NCBI RefSeq assembly: GCF_013373865.1
Contig: NC_050470.1
Span: 29,557,585 to 29,621,584, forward strand
Origin: Monomorium pharaonis
Taxonomy: Eukaryota; Arthropoda; Insecta; Hymenoptera; Formicidae
Direction of reading: 5' to 3'
DNA: 64,000 nt
The translations under genes and the position numbers were made by a program. Shown here one piece after another: positions 11,655-24,600 of the stretch (its first letter is position 1; every line of letters starts with the position of its first letter). Under the pieces are notes generated by a model. It had not been told where the DNA came from. It searched no databases and worked only from the letters and a program-made list of their open reading frames with translations.

Positions 11655-14600
11655 CAAATCCGGAGTCGTGTGTTTTGCGAACGCACTCTGTCGCTTCCGC
11701 ATTGCCTATCTGCAATCGTCTAAAATGTATCAACGTCGAGATGTAAGATTTCGAGATACAATCAAACCACGGGATACCGTTATTGTGAATCGTACATATC
11801 TTGTATGTACATTGTATTTAAGTTTCTACAGTGACTCCTTGACATTCAATATTATTTATCTAAAAGCTAGATTATAAATGGATACACAAATTTTATAATA
11901 TTCTCTTCAGCGGGACATTGAAATAAATATTCAACAAAATTTTTTAACTTAATTAAAATCTAACGTGTAAAGTAACATAAAACATTAATTATTTATATAA
12001 AGTTAACATTAGAACGTAACGTATTAAATCACTCACTTTCGAGCCTTTTGTTTATTCTAGCTTTGAAATTTTCAAGCTGAGTAATAAGAGTACGCTTCGC
12101 TGAAACTTTTCGTTCGAGTAAGCATGAAAAAGAGAGAGAGAGAGACTCGTTAACGAGGTAGAAGATAATCAAAATTTTGGGGTAAGATAAAGGCTATTAT
12201 TTCATATTTAATATCCAGAGATTCGCCTGGTTGAAGACTTACTGATCTACAAAAGCGAGGGAGAGAACGATCTCGTGTTTCATTTGAGAACAAAAACGAG
12301 ACAACGTTCAAAGCGTTCCTCTGACTCATTTCCTGCGTTTTAATTGTAAAATCGAAATTAATCTGAGGAACGTCTCTCTCTCCGTGAGACATGCAAAATG
12401 AAAAACCACGAAACGTAAAGTATATTCAAGAACATTTGCCATTTTTCTCCACTCTTCATGTCTCTAATACATAAGATGACGAGCTTTACGACGAGAAAGA
12501 AAGAGGGGAGTGTATCCTTACGGGGCTCGACTCTACCTTCGCATGCAGAATATTTCATCGATCGACGAATGGCAGCGGCTCCGAGTTATCGCTAATAAAT
12601 TAGTACAGAAGCGCATACATCGACGGAGGACGTGCGCTATAAATCCCGCCGTTCTATCTCCGATTACTCGATTACATACCGCGATTGATATACACGCTCG
12701 TGCGAGAAACGAGAGATTAAAGCTAGCTGTTCTCCTCTCCTCTCCTCTCGTCTCCTTCTTCTCCCGCCAAGGGCGACTTCTCTCCTGCGGGGGACGTACT
12801 AAAACAACGATCAACGTAAATTCATACGACGGATTCTCGCCCAAGGCGAACCACCCCAACCGTGACTATCCATAAAAATCTCTGTCCCTTCCACTAAAGG
12901 AGATTGCAACGACGTTCAGCGGTACCAGACACGACTATATATCACGCCGTCCCACTATACCCGTTCCGCTTCACTATACGTGCTCTCGGCACGCACGCAC
13001 GCACTCACGCACACACGCACAGGCCGTCTCAAAACGAATCGACGCCTACAGCGCGAGTATCGAAATTACTGCGGTTACGTGAAACGATTTGTACCCTTCA
13101 ACTCAACGGAGAAAGACGTGATTTCCGAACGCCGCTATATTTAGCTGGCCGATTTAGAATTCAGTGTAAAGTCCGCGATAAGTTCACCGACTAGCTTTCC
13201 ATAGGCTAAATCATTTTCAAGAGTTAATAATTATGTAAGTGCTAAGAGCTCGAGGGTGCTGTATTTTTATTATTGCACGCTATTAAACGTAAAGATAACC
13301 TCGCCACGCGCTCGAGAGTCGATCGCGCTCTTTTGACGCACCCTGTACAGCCAGGCTGTAGAGAATCTACCGTAATGTAGAAGATATGGCCTCCTCCAGT
13401 CCGTATAAATCAGGCATGCGTCGCCGAAGAGGTTGGGAGGCTGGGTCCTTGCCATGTACACCGTACGCGTCTGGTCCGACAGCGCTAAAGGTCGAATCCA
13501 CAGGACGCTAAGGAGTGACACGGGGTTGTTCCACCCCCGCCGCGCGTCTCACGAAAGGGTGGGGCCCCTCCGAGTGAGGCGCGAGTAGGCACCCTCACTT
13601 GAAAATTTATCTCGCTGCGTCGTTGGCGTAGTTACGTGAACGCTCCTCGCGGCAGGAGGCGCTTGTCATCGACCGTTTCCATCGTCGTCGGGTACTTTGT
13701 TTTAGCATCCCGTCCTTTGTTCCTCCTTAAGAAGATTTGGAGCCTCATCATCATCTTGATGGATATGACAGCAACGCCGCGCGGTTTCCCTTTGTTCGTT
13801 AAAGTTCGATACGGACAACAATGACTTTTCGATAGAAGTGCTTCTAATTGTACAAATACGTTTGCGAATGCGTAATCATTGACGTCATCGAGCCGCTGGT
13901 TACGCAAGAATAATATTACGCCATTAGTTGAATATAACTGTGCAAATAGTTGCCGGTGAATTCGACTCCGCGCGTGCTCCTCGCGATTAATGAAGTTCGC
14001 TGCCGTTGCGAATGTAGTTACGTTAAATGGCTTAGCTATGCAAGATTGTTCTTGCGTTAACAAGATTGCAAACTATCAGCAAACTTGCGCGAAAGTAACA
14101 GTTAGTAGAACGAGCTCCGTTTCTGACTGCTGGACGGGAACTGGTGTGCATTCTTTCTAAACCTGTTCAATGCTCGCTAACATAAAAAGCGATTAAAAAA
14201 AAAACGTATAAAAATCCACAGAATTTAATTTAAAAAATTACAAAGCAATATGTATATAACTTGTAGTTTGTAAAAATAAAAGAACACGATTCCCTAAATT
14301 CCTACTGTTTTCTGCTCGCCAGAGAATTAAAATAAGAGAGAATAAATATTCTTAAATTCATTGCGAATTCAGTGCGCGCGCCTTAAGAGCATAATTTCAA
14401 TCAATTTCACTCTGGGGAAAAAAACCAAGCGCCGTCTTCACCGTGACGTGATGCGTGTTTGGCCAAAAACTACCGCGAGAAAGACGAGAGGCTATCACCT
14501 TCCAGGCCCTCCAAACTTCTCCTCGTAAGCCTAATGTGCCAGTCGGCTAGGAGGGAAAATGGAAGGCACAACTTAAGTGTCTCTCTCTCTCGGAGTGAAT

Positions 14601-17600
14601 CCAGACAGGACCGGCTTAAGACTCTTGCTCAAAGGGAGCACCTGAACCCAGACACTGGAAACTCGACACGTTCTTCGTTTACCTAAAATTACCCAAGCGG
14701 TTTAACCGTCAAAACGCGTCAGGTGTGGAGGAAAGACATTTACCCATGTCATACAAATACATTTTTGAACGCTCGCTCTTTATATTTGCCGCTATTTTAT
14801 CTGCGACTCTCCGACCACGCGAACATTCATGCCGGCCCTGGACCGGGAACGTCCTCCCGGGTAAAGGGCTTTCGAGGAAATTGTGGTCCGGACCTCGCGC
14901 AGTAAGCGCAGGCTGCGAGGCAATCGTCCTAATTGCCGGCCGGCTACTCGAATGCGAAGTTAATCATTTCGGACGGACGCGTTGCTAGCGAGTTCGCCGA
15001 GTTACCACCACAGAAAGGACCGATTTAGGTGATACGCCTGGATTATTTCTACTTACCCGCAAAGGCGTCGCGTTATGACAAGGGTAATTTGTTAAAAATA
15101 GCTTCTGCATTATCGTACTTGGATCAATAAAGCTAATTGTACATTAAAATTATGTAATTTTTTGCCAGCAATTATATCTGCTATCTACATGTAATATACA
15201 TTGAAATTAATATTGATAACAAGATTTTACAACTTTGACTCATTAAAAAATTAGATTTAATTGCCTGCGGAACAATTAAATATAAAACGCGTCTTTTTAT
15301 TTAAAAACAAGTTTAATCTCCAAGTATCAAGAATCTCGCCACGTGACGAGAACAGAGAACGCTTTTACAAGATGAAACGATACCCGTTGATAAAAGATAT
15401 ACTTGCGCTTAAATGTACACGCGGAAAATCTCTCCTATGTTGCCCCCCGTAATCTCATGCGCTTGATGTTAGAGCTAATTGCAGCGACGTTTCCTCGCGC
15501 CACGCGTCACGCGCGAAATTAGAAGGAAAATTATAAATAACGACGCGGCCCGCGCGCCATCGCGTGCATCCCGATAATGTAAAGAAGGCGTGGAAACGCG
15601 ATTGCGACCCTCTCTCGCAGGGACCCCCACGAGCCTAATTACTCGTTTAAGATAAGATTTTCATCAAACCTTTAGCGGACGGTGTGATTAACGGCGCCCT
15701 TAAAGAGCCGAACGACACGGGGACGAAATCACTTCCACGATTTAGGGGTGGCAGCACGCTTAATTCGCTCGCTACGCCACCCGAATACCGTCGTCGAAAC
15801 AAGCGCCGATAAAATATATCCGCCGTAATAGAGGAGAAAACACGACCACCGATCGGACCGCGGTGTGCCCACCGCGTATTACACATAAATCACGTGAAAA
15901 ATTTACACGTATTTCACAATAATATTACGAGCGGCGGGTCCCAATGTGATTGCATGTGAATAATAAATATTGATAAATGAAAATAAGAAATCTCACCCGA
16001 CGAGTAAAATGATCAACAATGTTTTCTCCGGACTGTCGGTCCTCCCCTTTTCGATTTGCACTCTCGGCATGCGGCAGTAAATTTAAATTGTAGCGCGTCA
16101 TTTATAATTTAGGACGAACAAATTGCCGCTGTGCGCCACCTTTCCGATGTTAAACGCGTTACTGCCCGCGGCGTGCTTATTTCCGGTGGGATTCGCGAGC
16201 ATCCGCGCGAGAACCCTCGCCTGTCAAAAATTCTTATCGCGTGAATAAGTAAGAACGACATGTCGGGCGGACCGCGCAGGACGCGATCCTCCGTGAATAG
16301 CTTTGTGCTTCCATTAACGTGCGCGAGGAGTTATGCCGCCCTCCTTCACACTTTCGTTGTCAAAATGGCACGACGGAATGCGCTTGCTATTTCCCGCCTG
16401 ATTTCGCGAGAATCTAATTCTCGGATAAAAATTATGTCGCAGCCATTAAACCTGCGCGCTCTAAAAACGCAGATTAGCTCAGAAATACAATGTGTGCCTC
16501 AATCTCGCGAATAATAAATGTTATTACTGTAAATAATGAAAAGTACTTAAAAAATCTCTATTTAATAGAATCATTTAAGAAATAATGATTCAAAAAGTAT
16601 TTGTGCACAAAGGAAAAAATTTCAAGCGCAGAGAAAAAGTACAAAATTTTTAACAAGAATATGATTCAATAAGAATCATTAACAAATTGAAAAATATGTC
16701 TATATTAATTATAAAAAAAAAAATTGGCAATAAGTTGGAACATGAGTTAACGTTACAATACAAGAGTACAACAATCGCAGTTTTTTTTTTTTAGAGAAGA
16801 GGGAAAATGATGAGGGAAAATCGAAAGCAGAGGTCCTCTTTGTCCGAATCGGTGAAAGAAGTTGGTGAGGGAACCATTTTGTCGTCCACTTGAAACGAAA
16901 TTCTCCGGGAGGGTTGCGCCCCTTCGGAAACGAAACGAGCGAATGTGGGCTAACGAGATTCACGTTCAGGTGCCCAAACACAGTTGGCAATTTCCTCGAG
17001 TGATCGGTTCCTGATTACGGGGCGTGCTCCACTCCCCGACGATGAAAGTAACGTGTCGAGCTTGCCCCTTTTCATCCCTCCCACGAGATGCATCATCGCG
17101 GCAGGCGACGACGGCTGGTCCCGGCAGTTTCGCTCGACGAATCTGCGTCAGTACTCTATCGCGATTTCCGCGAGATTTTATCGAAACGCTTTCATCAACC
17201 TTCTCCCTCACTCTGTTTATCGCGACGCGATTTCCTGTTACACGTACGCGACAGGTATTCGTGCCCGTGGATTCGACAGCACCGTGAGAGATTATACGAT
17301 CACACGGAGCTGATGAAGGACTTCACGTAGTCGCGATCGACATTCAGTTTCGTTACGACGTGGAAAGTAAAATAAAAATAAGCTACTTCTATTTTTCCAA
17401 TTACAACGTAGAATTTAAAAAATTTCTAGCAATATATTACTCGCCTTTCTTCTAATCTTTCTTATGCTAATCCTTTAATCATTGGTATCCACTTTCCTTT
17501 TACGCATGTAAAAAGATCACGTGTAACTGATTTACAATCTTCGTGAAGCGTCGAAAGTCTTGAAAGCGGCGTTCGTCGGGCACGAAAACCGAGCTAAACT

Positions 17601-17782
17601 TCAGACAATTCTCCAGTGATTTTAGAATTGCAGACACGTGGCCGAGTCAATGATACTGGGCATTATTTTCCGCGAGGAACAAGACAGAAGGAGAAGGGAG
17701 GAAAGAACGTTTGCCACATCGGTTTTCATCGAGCGTCGTTTGAACGAAACAGACATGATTATCGGCAGGTTCAACGTACCGT

Positions 17783-17796
17783 CTAGCTATAGCTAG
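17783..17796. repeat. 14-bp perfect palindrome
   Basis: CTAGCTATAGCTAG equals its own reverse complement. It is short, and its function is unknown. Confidence 0.6.
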
Positions 17797-19772
17797 TCCT
17801 AACGTCTATCTCGATTGAAATTCCGCACGATTATTCGCGACTTCCTCCAGTGAATATCGCAAGGTCATTGCACATTCTCCTCAAGGTGACCAAAGAGAAT
17901 TCCTAATTTTTCCCGCCACGAAATTTCCACGATGAACGAAAAGGCGCATGAAATTTGGTCTAAAATCTCTTCCCTTCATTTTAAGACCGAACAAGAGATG
18001 TAAAAAAGATCGCTAATTTTTAAAATGTATTTTATACAAAACAAAACATTTGCAATACCGTCACACATCATTTCTCCCTTAAAAAGACATTTTCAAGATA
18101 AAAATTGTAATGTCAAATAAAAAACAAATTAAATAACTAATTAAATAAACAGAAATGGTACTAATTACAACAAATTTCAGATAACGCAATTTTTTTTAAC
18201 ATCTTTCCTCTTTTACGGAAGGAACTAATACGGATATTTGAGGCGACTTGCAGAACAGGTGCTGTATTATTAATCGTGTGTTCGACGGAATTGCGGCAAA
18301 AAGTTGGGCGCGCTCGTCGGCGGCAATCATCCATCGTGCCGCGTTTCTTCTGCATGGCGGATACGTTAATCCGCAGTAATTAGTCGTGGGGACAGCGCGT
18401 CCTGTGTTTCTTTTATTGGCTGGCAAAATGAACGCTCTCGACGCACCGTTCCCATGCATTCGTAACGACGACGCGACGTCGTGTCCTTGTACCAACTCGG
18501 GTGTGAAGCCTAAAGAAATATCTTCTGATCGCGCAGGAAAGAGTGGAATATGGCGCGAAGGAAATTGATTATCAGAAAAAAGAAACTCTTGTTGTCGCGA
18601 TCCGGACGATCGCGAAAGCAGACGCGTGATTCCAGAAAATCCGGCGCATCAGTTAATCGCTAATAATTATGCAATATTTAATGCCGGAAAACTGTATCCT
18701 ATCGGCGTTCGTAATTACCTGTCCTCAATATAGACAAGATAAATCTACGATATATAACGCGCGGATTGCACGCGATAATTGCATTTCTAATAATCAGGTA
18801 GCACAACCGAAATTAACTTCGAAACCGGTTCGCGTCCTTCGAGATCCGTCAAAAAGTAGTTCGGCAAAACGAAAACCGTTCGCGACGGTGGCTTGCAAGA
18901 TTTAGCATTTAAAACGGCTATTTATATTCTTGATGATAAATGGTCCGGATGAATGTGTACCAGCAGTGTCCTGAAAATGATATGATAATGACGCTGCTGA
19001 TATTGCTGCTCGCTATCGCGGCATTTTCGAGACGTTTATTTCGAGTTTCACTTTGGAAAAAAAAAAAAAATTAGTTAACGAGATACAAACCCGTCCTTCA
19101 AATTTGCGCTCTCGCGCGCAAACACGTTTCTAATTAAAACCTACGGGGAGGCTGCTGTTTGTGTCCCCGTTTCGAGATATCGACGTATGGATCGCCCAAG
19201 ACAGACCGAGGTTCCGCCGCAGCTCGTACGCGTGTATCAGCGCTCCGCTCGTAAATTATGAAATTCAGATAAACCCACGCTGTGCCGGCGCGCGCGCACG
19301 CGGACATCGCGCGAATTATGGCGAGAACGATAAGTTACGGAGTTGCGCGGAACAACCGCGCAGGTATAAACCAGTAGTGATTCGCGATAATGCTAAATGG
19401 AACACTTCACCGGTGCGCGATGCAACGCCGAGGGGATGACGCGCGCTCGCGTGTATTATCGCTGGCGCAGGCGAGGCGGGATTATTAGCGATACCGTTAA
19501 ATTGCCGGACCTTATACGCCGTCGCCGCCTACGGTTTTCGCTGTTTAGTTGCAGCTCGACGTTTGAAAGTGCAAATTGCGGCACGACGGACCGCAGGATA
19601 GTTACACTAGCGAGCTGGTGCATGCGCGACCGTAAATCGCGCGGTGCAACGTAACTGTAGTTTACGACGTCTTGTACCACCGTCCGGCCCCCCCCCCCCT
19701 CCCCCTTCATGTAACACCTTTACAACTCTCCTCCGTTCGCCTTAAGCCGGAGTCACAGACGGCGTGTGTGCG

Positions 19773-19792
19773 TTTGCCAAATATTTGGCAAA
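19773..19792. repeat. 20-bp perfect palindrome
   Basis: TTTGCCAAATATTTGGCAAA equals its own reverse complement. CGTTTGC at 19771-19777 can also pair with GCAAACG at 19794-19800, giving two alternative folds. It could be a dimer binding site; no factor is assigned. Confidence 0.75.
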
Positions 19793-20410
19793 TGCAAACG
19801 TACTGCACTTTCGCGGCGGGATATATATCGCGTTATTACACCGCATTACTGCACAGGGCATTGTCGCGCGTCGCGTCCCTCGCATTTACATGATATAACA
19901 TTTGCCTTGGCTTAACGGAGAAATATTTGGCGAGCGAGCCAAGGGCTGTCCGAGGGCAGGCAGGCAGGCAGACAAGCTTAATCTTCCCACGAAATAATGT
20001 AACTTCAGCGAAGTCACGTACTGTACATATCGCTCTTTATTACCCGTCTCAAAAGAAATGAAGGAGAAGAAACTTGTCCCGATCATTTCGATCGTCGGAC
20101 ATATACCTGTACTCTGACTTCGAGCGCGATGATGATTTTCCAAATTGCATTTTCGCGACGTTGTCAAGCTGAAAACCGCGAATGCACAGGGAAGTGGAAT
20201 GTCCACGCGATGTGCAAGGCGCGTCACACCACGGTCAGTACTACTTATCAATTCCAGATTAAGAGAATAAATCCGTCAATTATCGCGGCGACGATAGGCG
20301 AAGGCGCGCGCTGGTTACGAAGTCGTCGCTCGTATCCACCCGCCCCGTTACAAATATAGCAGTACTAGCGATGCATGCACCGGTGGGAAGAGGGGGAGGT
20401 AAAGGGGAGG

Positions 20411-20456
20411 GAGAGAAAGAATGAGAGAGAAAGAGAAAGAGAGAGAGAGAGAGAGA
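20411..20456. repeat. GA microsatellite in a CpG-rich interval
   Basis: An imperfect GA/GAAA repeat ends in a pure GA run. Just left of it are G runs (from about 20385), and to the right is CpG-rich sequence up to about 20700. This combination resembles a regulatory or promoter region, but no initiator or exon could be defined. Confidence 0.75.
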
Positions 20457-21670
20457 CTGTATAGCTGCCGCGAGACGCGAGGCTAACGCACTCTAATCTA
20501 GTCTCTATAGATAGAGGCCCCCTCAATGCCATTCACTGCACGTACGCATGCAGCCAGCGCTCGCGACCGACCGCGTGCAATGCACCGCTTGTGAACCGCG
20601 CGAACCTTCGGCGACGTCGAGAGAGTCCGGCCTGCGTATGCAATTACTTGGAGCACGTGAGACATGAGCGACAGCGACGGCGGCGACCAGTAGCTAGCTT
20701 GGCGAGCTTTAATCGAGTGAAAACGTTGTGGCGGGTCTCTTTCTCTCTTTCTCCCTTAAACAGCGTTGTAAATCGCGCCAGTTGGCCGCCGATTGATTTC
20801 CCGTCGATCGCGATAATCTTGTACAACAAAAATGTAAGTTTTTGTTCCCCCCGGGAGAAGCGGTCGGCGTCAATTTATCTTACATACCGCGTCAGATTTT
20901 TTACACTAAAGATATATTAGATTTGTTAAGTAGTATTAAGTGTGTTATATGCACAAAAAAGCGGAAGTCTTCACGATAATTACGGCTGTCTCGTACGTGT
21001 GAAAGATCGTATGCGGAAGAAAAGGTAAAATATTCGAAGGAATTACGGGGCTAATAATTAATTTTAATGCAGGCGCGTCGCCTCGCGCGAACTCGCCTCG
21101 TTAAGAGAGAAAAGGCTTCGCCTTTATCGTGCGTATCACCTTGTTATTTAACTGACGCGTAAAACCGCACGCGCATCAAGCGGCAGCCATATATACAGAT
21201 TAATGTTACGAATTAATTAGCGGCCGCCCCGTCCGAAATATCGTATCTCGTAAACCGTCGGCTGCGAGAATAAATAAACAATAACCGCTAATTAAAAGAT
21301 ACCGAAAGCCGTTCATCAGTTCGGCATTGATCTCGCGCGGGCGCGCGTAGACGTCGTAAATCGTGCAATTACGACCACCGGCCAGTCTCCTAACCCGACC
21401 TTAAATAATTCTAATTCCCCTCCCAAGAAAGGAAACGCGAAATGTGCCGCACACATTTCTCTCTTCTGGACGAGTCAGAGTGGGGTTGATTCGAGCGCCC
21501 GTTCGATTCCCCGGAGTCGTTTTCATTATTTCCAATCGAAGGGCAGCACTGGGTCTCCTCACTGGGAATCCAATCGCGCGAGATTGTGCCAGTAATGCGA
21601 GCCTTTAACGATCGTGCTCTAACGAGCCATGGCAACGCCAAGTAACATCGTCAACGGAGACCCCGGATCG

Positions 21671-21689
21671 ATATCAACCCGGTTGATAT
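21671..21689. repeat. 19-bp inverted repeat near a DRE-like site
   Basis: ATATCAACC and GGTTGATAT flank a single C. About 40 bp to the right is TATCGATA (21731-21738), which matches the DREF/BEAF-32 motif of Drosophila. No promoter was identified. Confidence 0.6.
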
Positions 21690-24600
21690 GCAAAACCGCC
21701 GGTAAGGCCAAGGCCAGGTGTGTCATCGATTATCGATATTGCAATATGCATTTATGCGCTGCGTAGTTTTGTCGTCGAGACAGGAAATCGATCAAACCGA
21801 AGGTTCCAGGATGTTGTATAAGGGTAAGGAACGTTCTTATGGCTCGCGTTTCACAGATAAGACATCCGAGAGAAAGACGCACAGTGTAATGGAATCTATT
21901 TTTATTTCTAAAGAGAACAGTAATCAGTGTCGGTCTTAATATTATAATAATATCACCCCGCGCGCTCGATATAAATTATCTACGTGTCCATCTCTCGTAT
22001 CTCGACGTGCCGCGAGCCTACACGTATAGCACTGTGCCGCGAATATCCATTACGCCGCGAAGCTAAAGTTATCTCCGCGGAGAGATTCTCTTCCCCGAGA
22101 GAACTCATTTTCGAAAACGTGTTCCGCTATTCGCACTCGGACGGTCTTCCGCCAAGTAAACACGGTCCGCGCCAAATCATGTAGAAAGCGGCGGCGAGGC
22201 GAGAAAAGGGAGATGAAACGGGAGGGGTTAGAGCACAAGGTGGGAAACGAACACGAACGCAGATGTCGTCTGCGGATTATCATTAAAATACATCTTGCTC
22301 GTGTCGGCAAGACCCGCGGCCTCCTCTTTGCCTGCCTCCTCCGCGCCTGCCGGCTTATTTATCCGCGCTTATGCTGTTCGTCGTTGCGAAGGATAAGTAG
22401 GAATTAAATATTCATTTGTCGGGATACGCCCTGCCGTCGAAGAAGAACGAGCAAGAAAAAGAAGAACGACGAGGGACAGCGGACGTTAGAAAAAGAGACG
22501 CAAGGCGGAAAGGAAGGGGGAGAGAGGGTGGAAGGCTAGTAATGGAGAGAGAAGAGAAAGGTGGACCGATTTGTCACTCAATCGGATTAAACGAGAAGTA
22601 TTCTGCGACCGTGTAGCGAGAACTAGAAAAGACCGTTCCGTCTTCTCTCCGTCTTTCTGGATCTTCCACCCCCATAGCACTTTTCCCTCGCCTCTCTCCT
22701 CGTAAAGTTCGTGACGCTATGCGTCGCGGTGACGTCGTACTGCATTATTCACGTCCGATCTGCGGCCGATCTCTCGTGACTGCGCAAGAGGCTGAACGTC
22801 ACCGTCCATAAAAGTGTCTCGAAGTTTTGAATGAGGAAGATGGTGTCGAAGACAACGTAGAAGTTTTTTGGAGACCCGTCGATCGTGAAATCTACTCTCA
22901 AAAATTATAGACGGTTACATTCTCGCATAAATAAATTTTGCATAACATAAAACGGAAATTTTATGCGAAAATGTTTTATTTTAAAAAATGTGTTACTTTT
23001 TCTGTCATAACTGTAAAGATGAATAAAGAGAGATTATTGCAAATTTTACTGCTGCGTAAATATTATTTATCTCTGAACCGTTCCCGTCAAATGCAATAAA
23101 TAAATTATTATAAGAAAGATAAATTGTCGCACTATAAATTCGAATCTGTTAAAGACAAATCATCTCGCCGTATCATTGATTAATGAACGTAAACATGCCG
23201 AGCTCTGGACGACGATTTCCTTCAATTTCTTCCTTCCAGGAATAAGAGATACGGGCGACGAGCGATATAAAAAGAGATAAAAGAGATCGTGTAACTCGTT
23301 GAAACATACGCCACGGATTCTCGCGTGCCGACGATTTCGCAGAATTGGAAAAAATACCGCTTCTCTCGAAGCTGCAGCAGCAGACACAGCCTCCTCCGTA
23401 GTTTTTCGACTATGTACGATCCCGACAGCCGGCGCGCTCGCATTATTGCGCGCATAAAAGCCAATGTCATACGTTTCAACTCTCCTCCTCCTTCTCGCCC
23501 GGCGCCCGTCCGTTCTTGTCCTCCGCGTATTTTCGCGAGATCTACGAAGACACGGTAAATCCACCGCTCCCGCCGAATGTAGGAGCGCGAGGATACGCAG
23601 CTTCACCTTTCCGGGATGTACAAACGAATTTGTATGCCACGAGATTGCACGCGACCGTCGGGTTACCGTGATCTACCTTGATCCGCGTCTCTCAGGCGGG
23701 ATGCAGGCAAGCAGAACTAAAAGCGACGCGCGACACTCTTACTCTCAATTTCCTCGCCGACGACGACGTCTCGTTTCAGTTATTTCGGAGCATCTGCAAC
23801 CTGCAGCACAAGTCGCGCTACATTGTAAGGTCGTGTTGCACGATGATGACGACGGATGCCGCGGCTGAAGCGAAAGGGGAAACGACGCGCGCGAGACTGT
23901 GCGGAGGCACACACGTGCTTTGATTTTCACCGAGATCTCGCCGTTGAGACACCGATACCTCTAAACTGGAGCTTACTGTTTGATGCGACTTGAAAGCAAG
24001 GGGATGGGGGTGTCGCGAGGTAGAGAACATTTTGTCCCTTTACGTCGCGTGTAACGACTAATCATGCCATTTGCATTTTACTTAAATTATCGCGTTTCCC
24101 CCAAACTTTCTCGTTCCTCAACTCACATACGGAATTCATTCTAGATTTATATCGCTCCGAGAGCGCCTCAATTACAGACCCTAATATGGACTCTCTTGTA
24201 CTTTAAAATGCAAAGGCAGCAGGCTCGCATCCGTTTTCCTTGAGGAAATTAAGGTGGGGTGGCTGCGCAATAGGACATATGTCTTTCCTTGTTCTGCGTT
24301 ACAGTCGGGCTCCACGTCGAACAGTGAAAGACGCCGCGCATAAATATCTCGGGCGGAGAGAGAGACACGGGACAAGTTTCCCCGTGAACCGTGATCGGAC
24401 GGGATTACCATAATGGCCGCGTCCTTCCCCTTTAGCTCAGGCATAATAGATCCTCCTCTGCGTTCGCCCGTGATCCGCAAACGAGTCACGATCGTCGAAG
24501 CTCTGTAACCAAAACGATCTGAGAATCTGTAATTTCGACAGGGTGTTACATATACATGGTGATACGCGAATTTCACCTCGCGGCTAAACGACGCGCCTCG

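Larger units (their letters stand above)
9850..20400. other. Noncoding stretch, no gene recognised
   Basis: This is a mosaic of AT-rich intervals (10270-10520, 11880-12010, 14190-14290, 15100-15260, 16510-16760, 17990-18190) and CpG-rich ones (12500-13200, 19150-19900). Short low-complexity runs include GA-rich sequence at 11601-11654, a CACG-type tract at about 12990-13021 and a C run at 19688-19706. Open frames of up to 143 codons overlap on both strands without family motifs. It is probably hdc intron or 5' flank. Confidence 0.4.
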
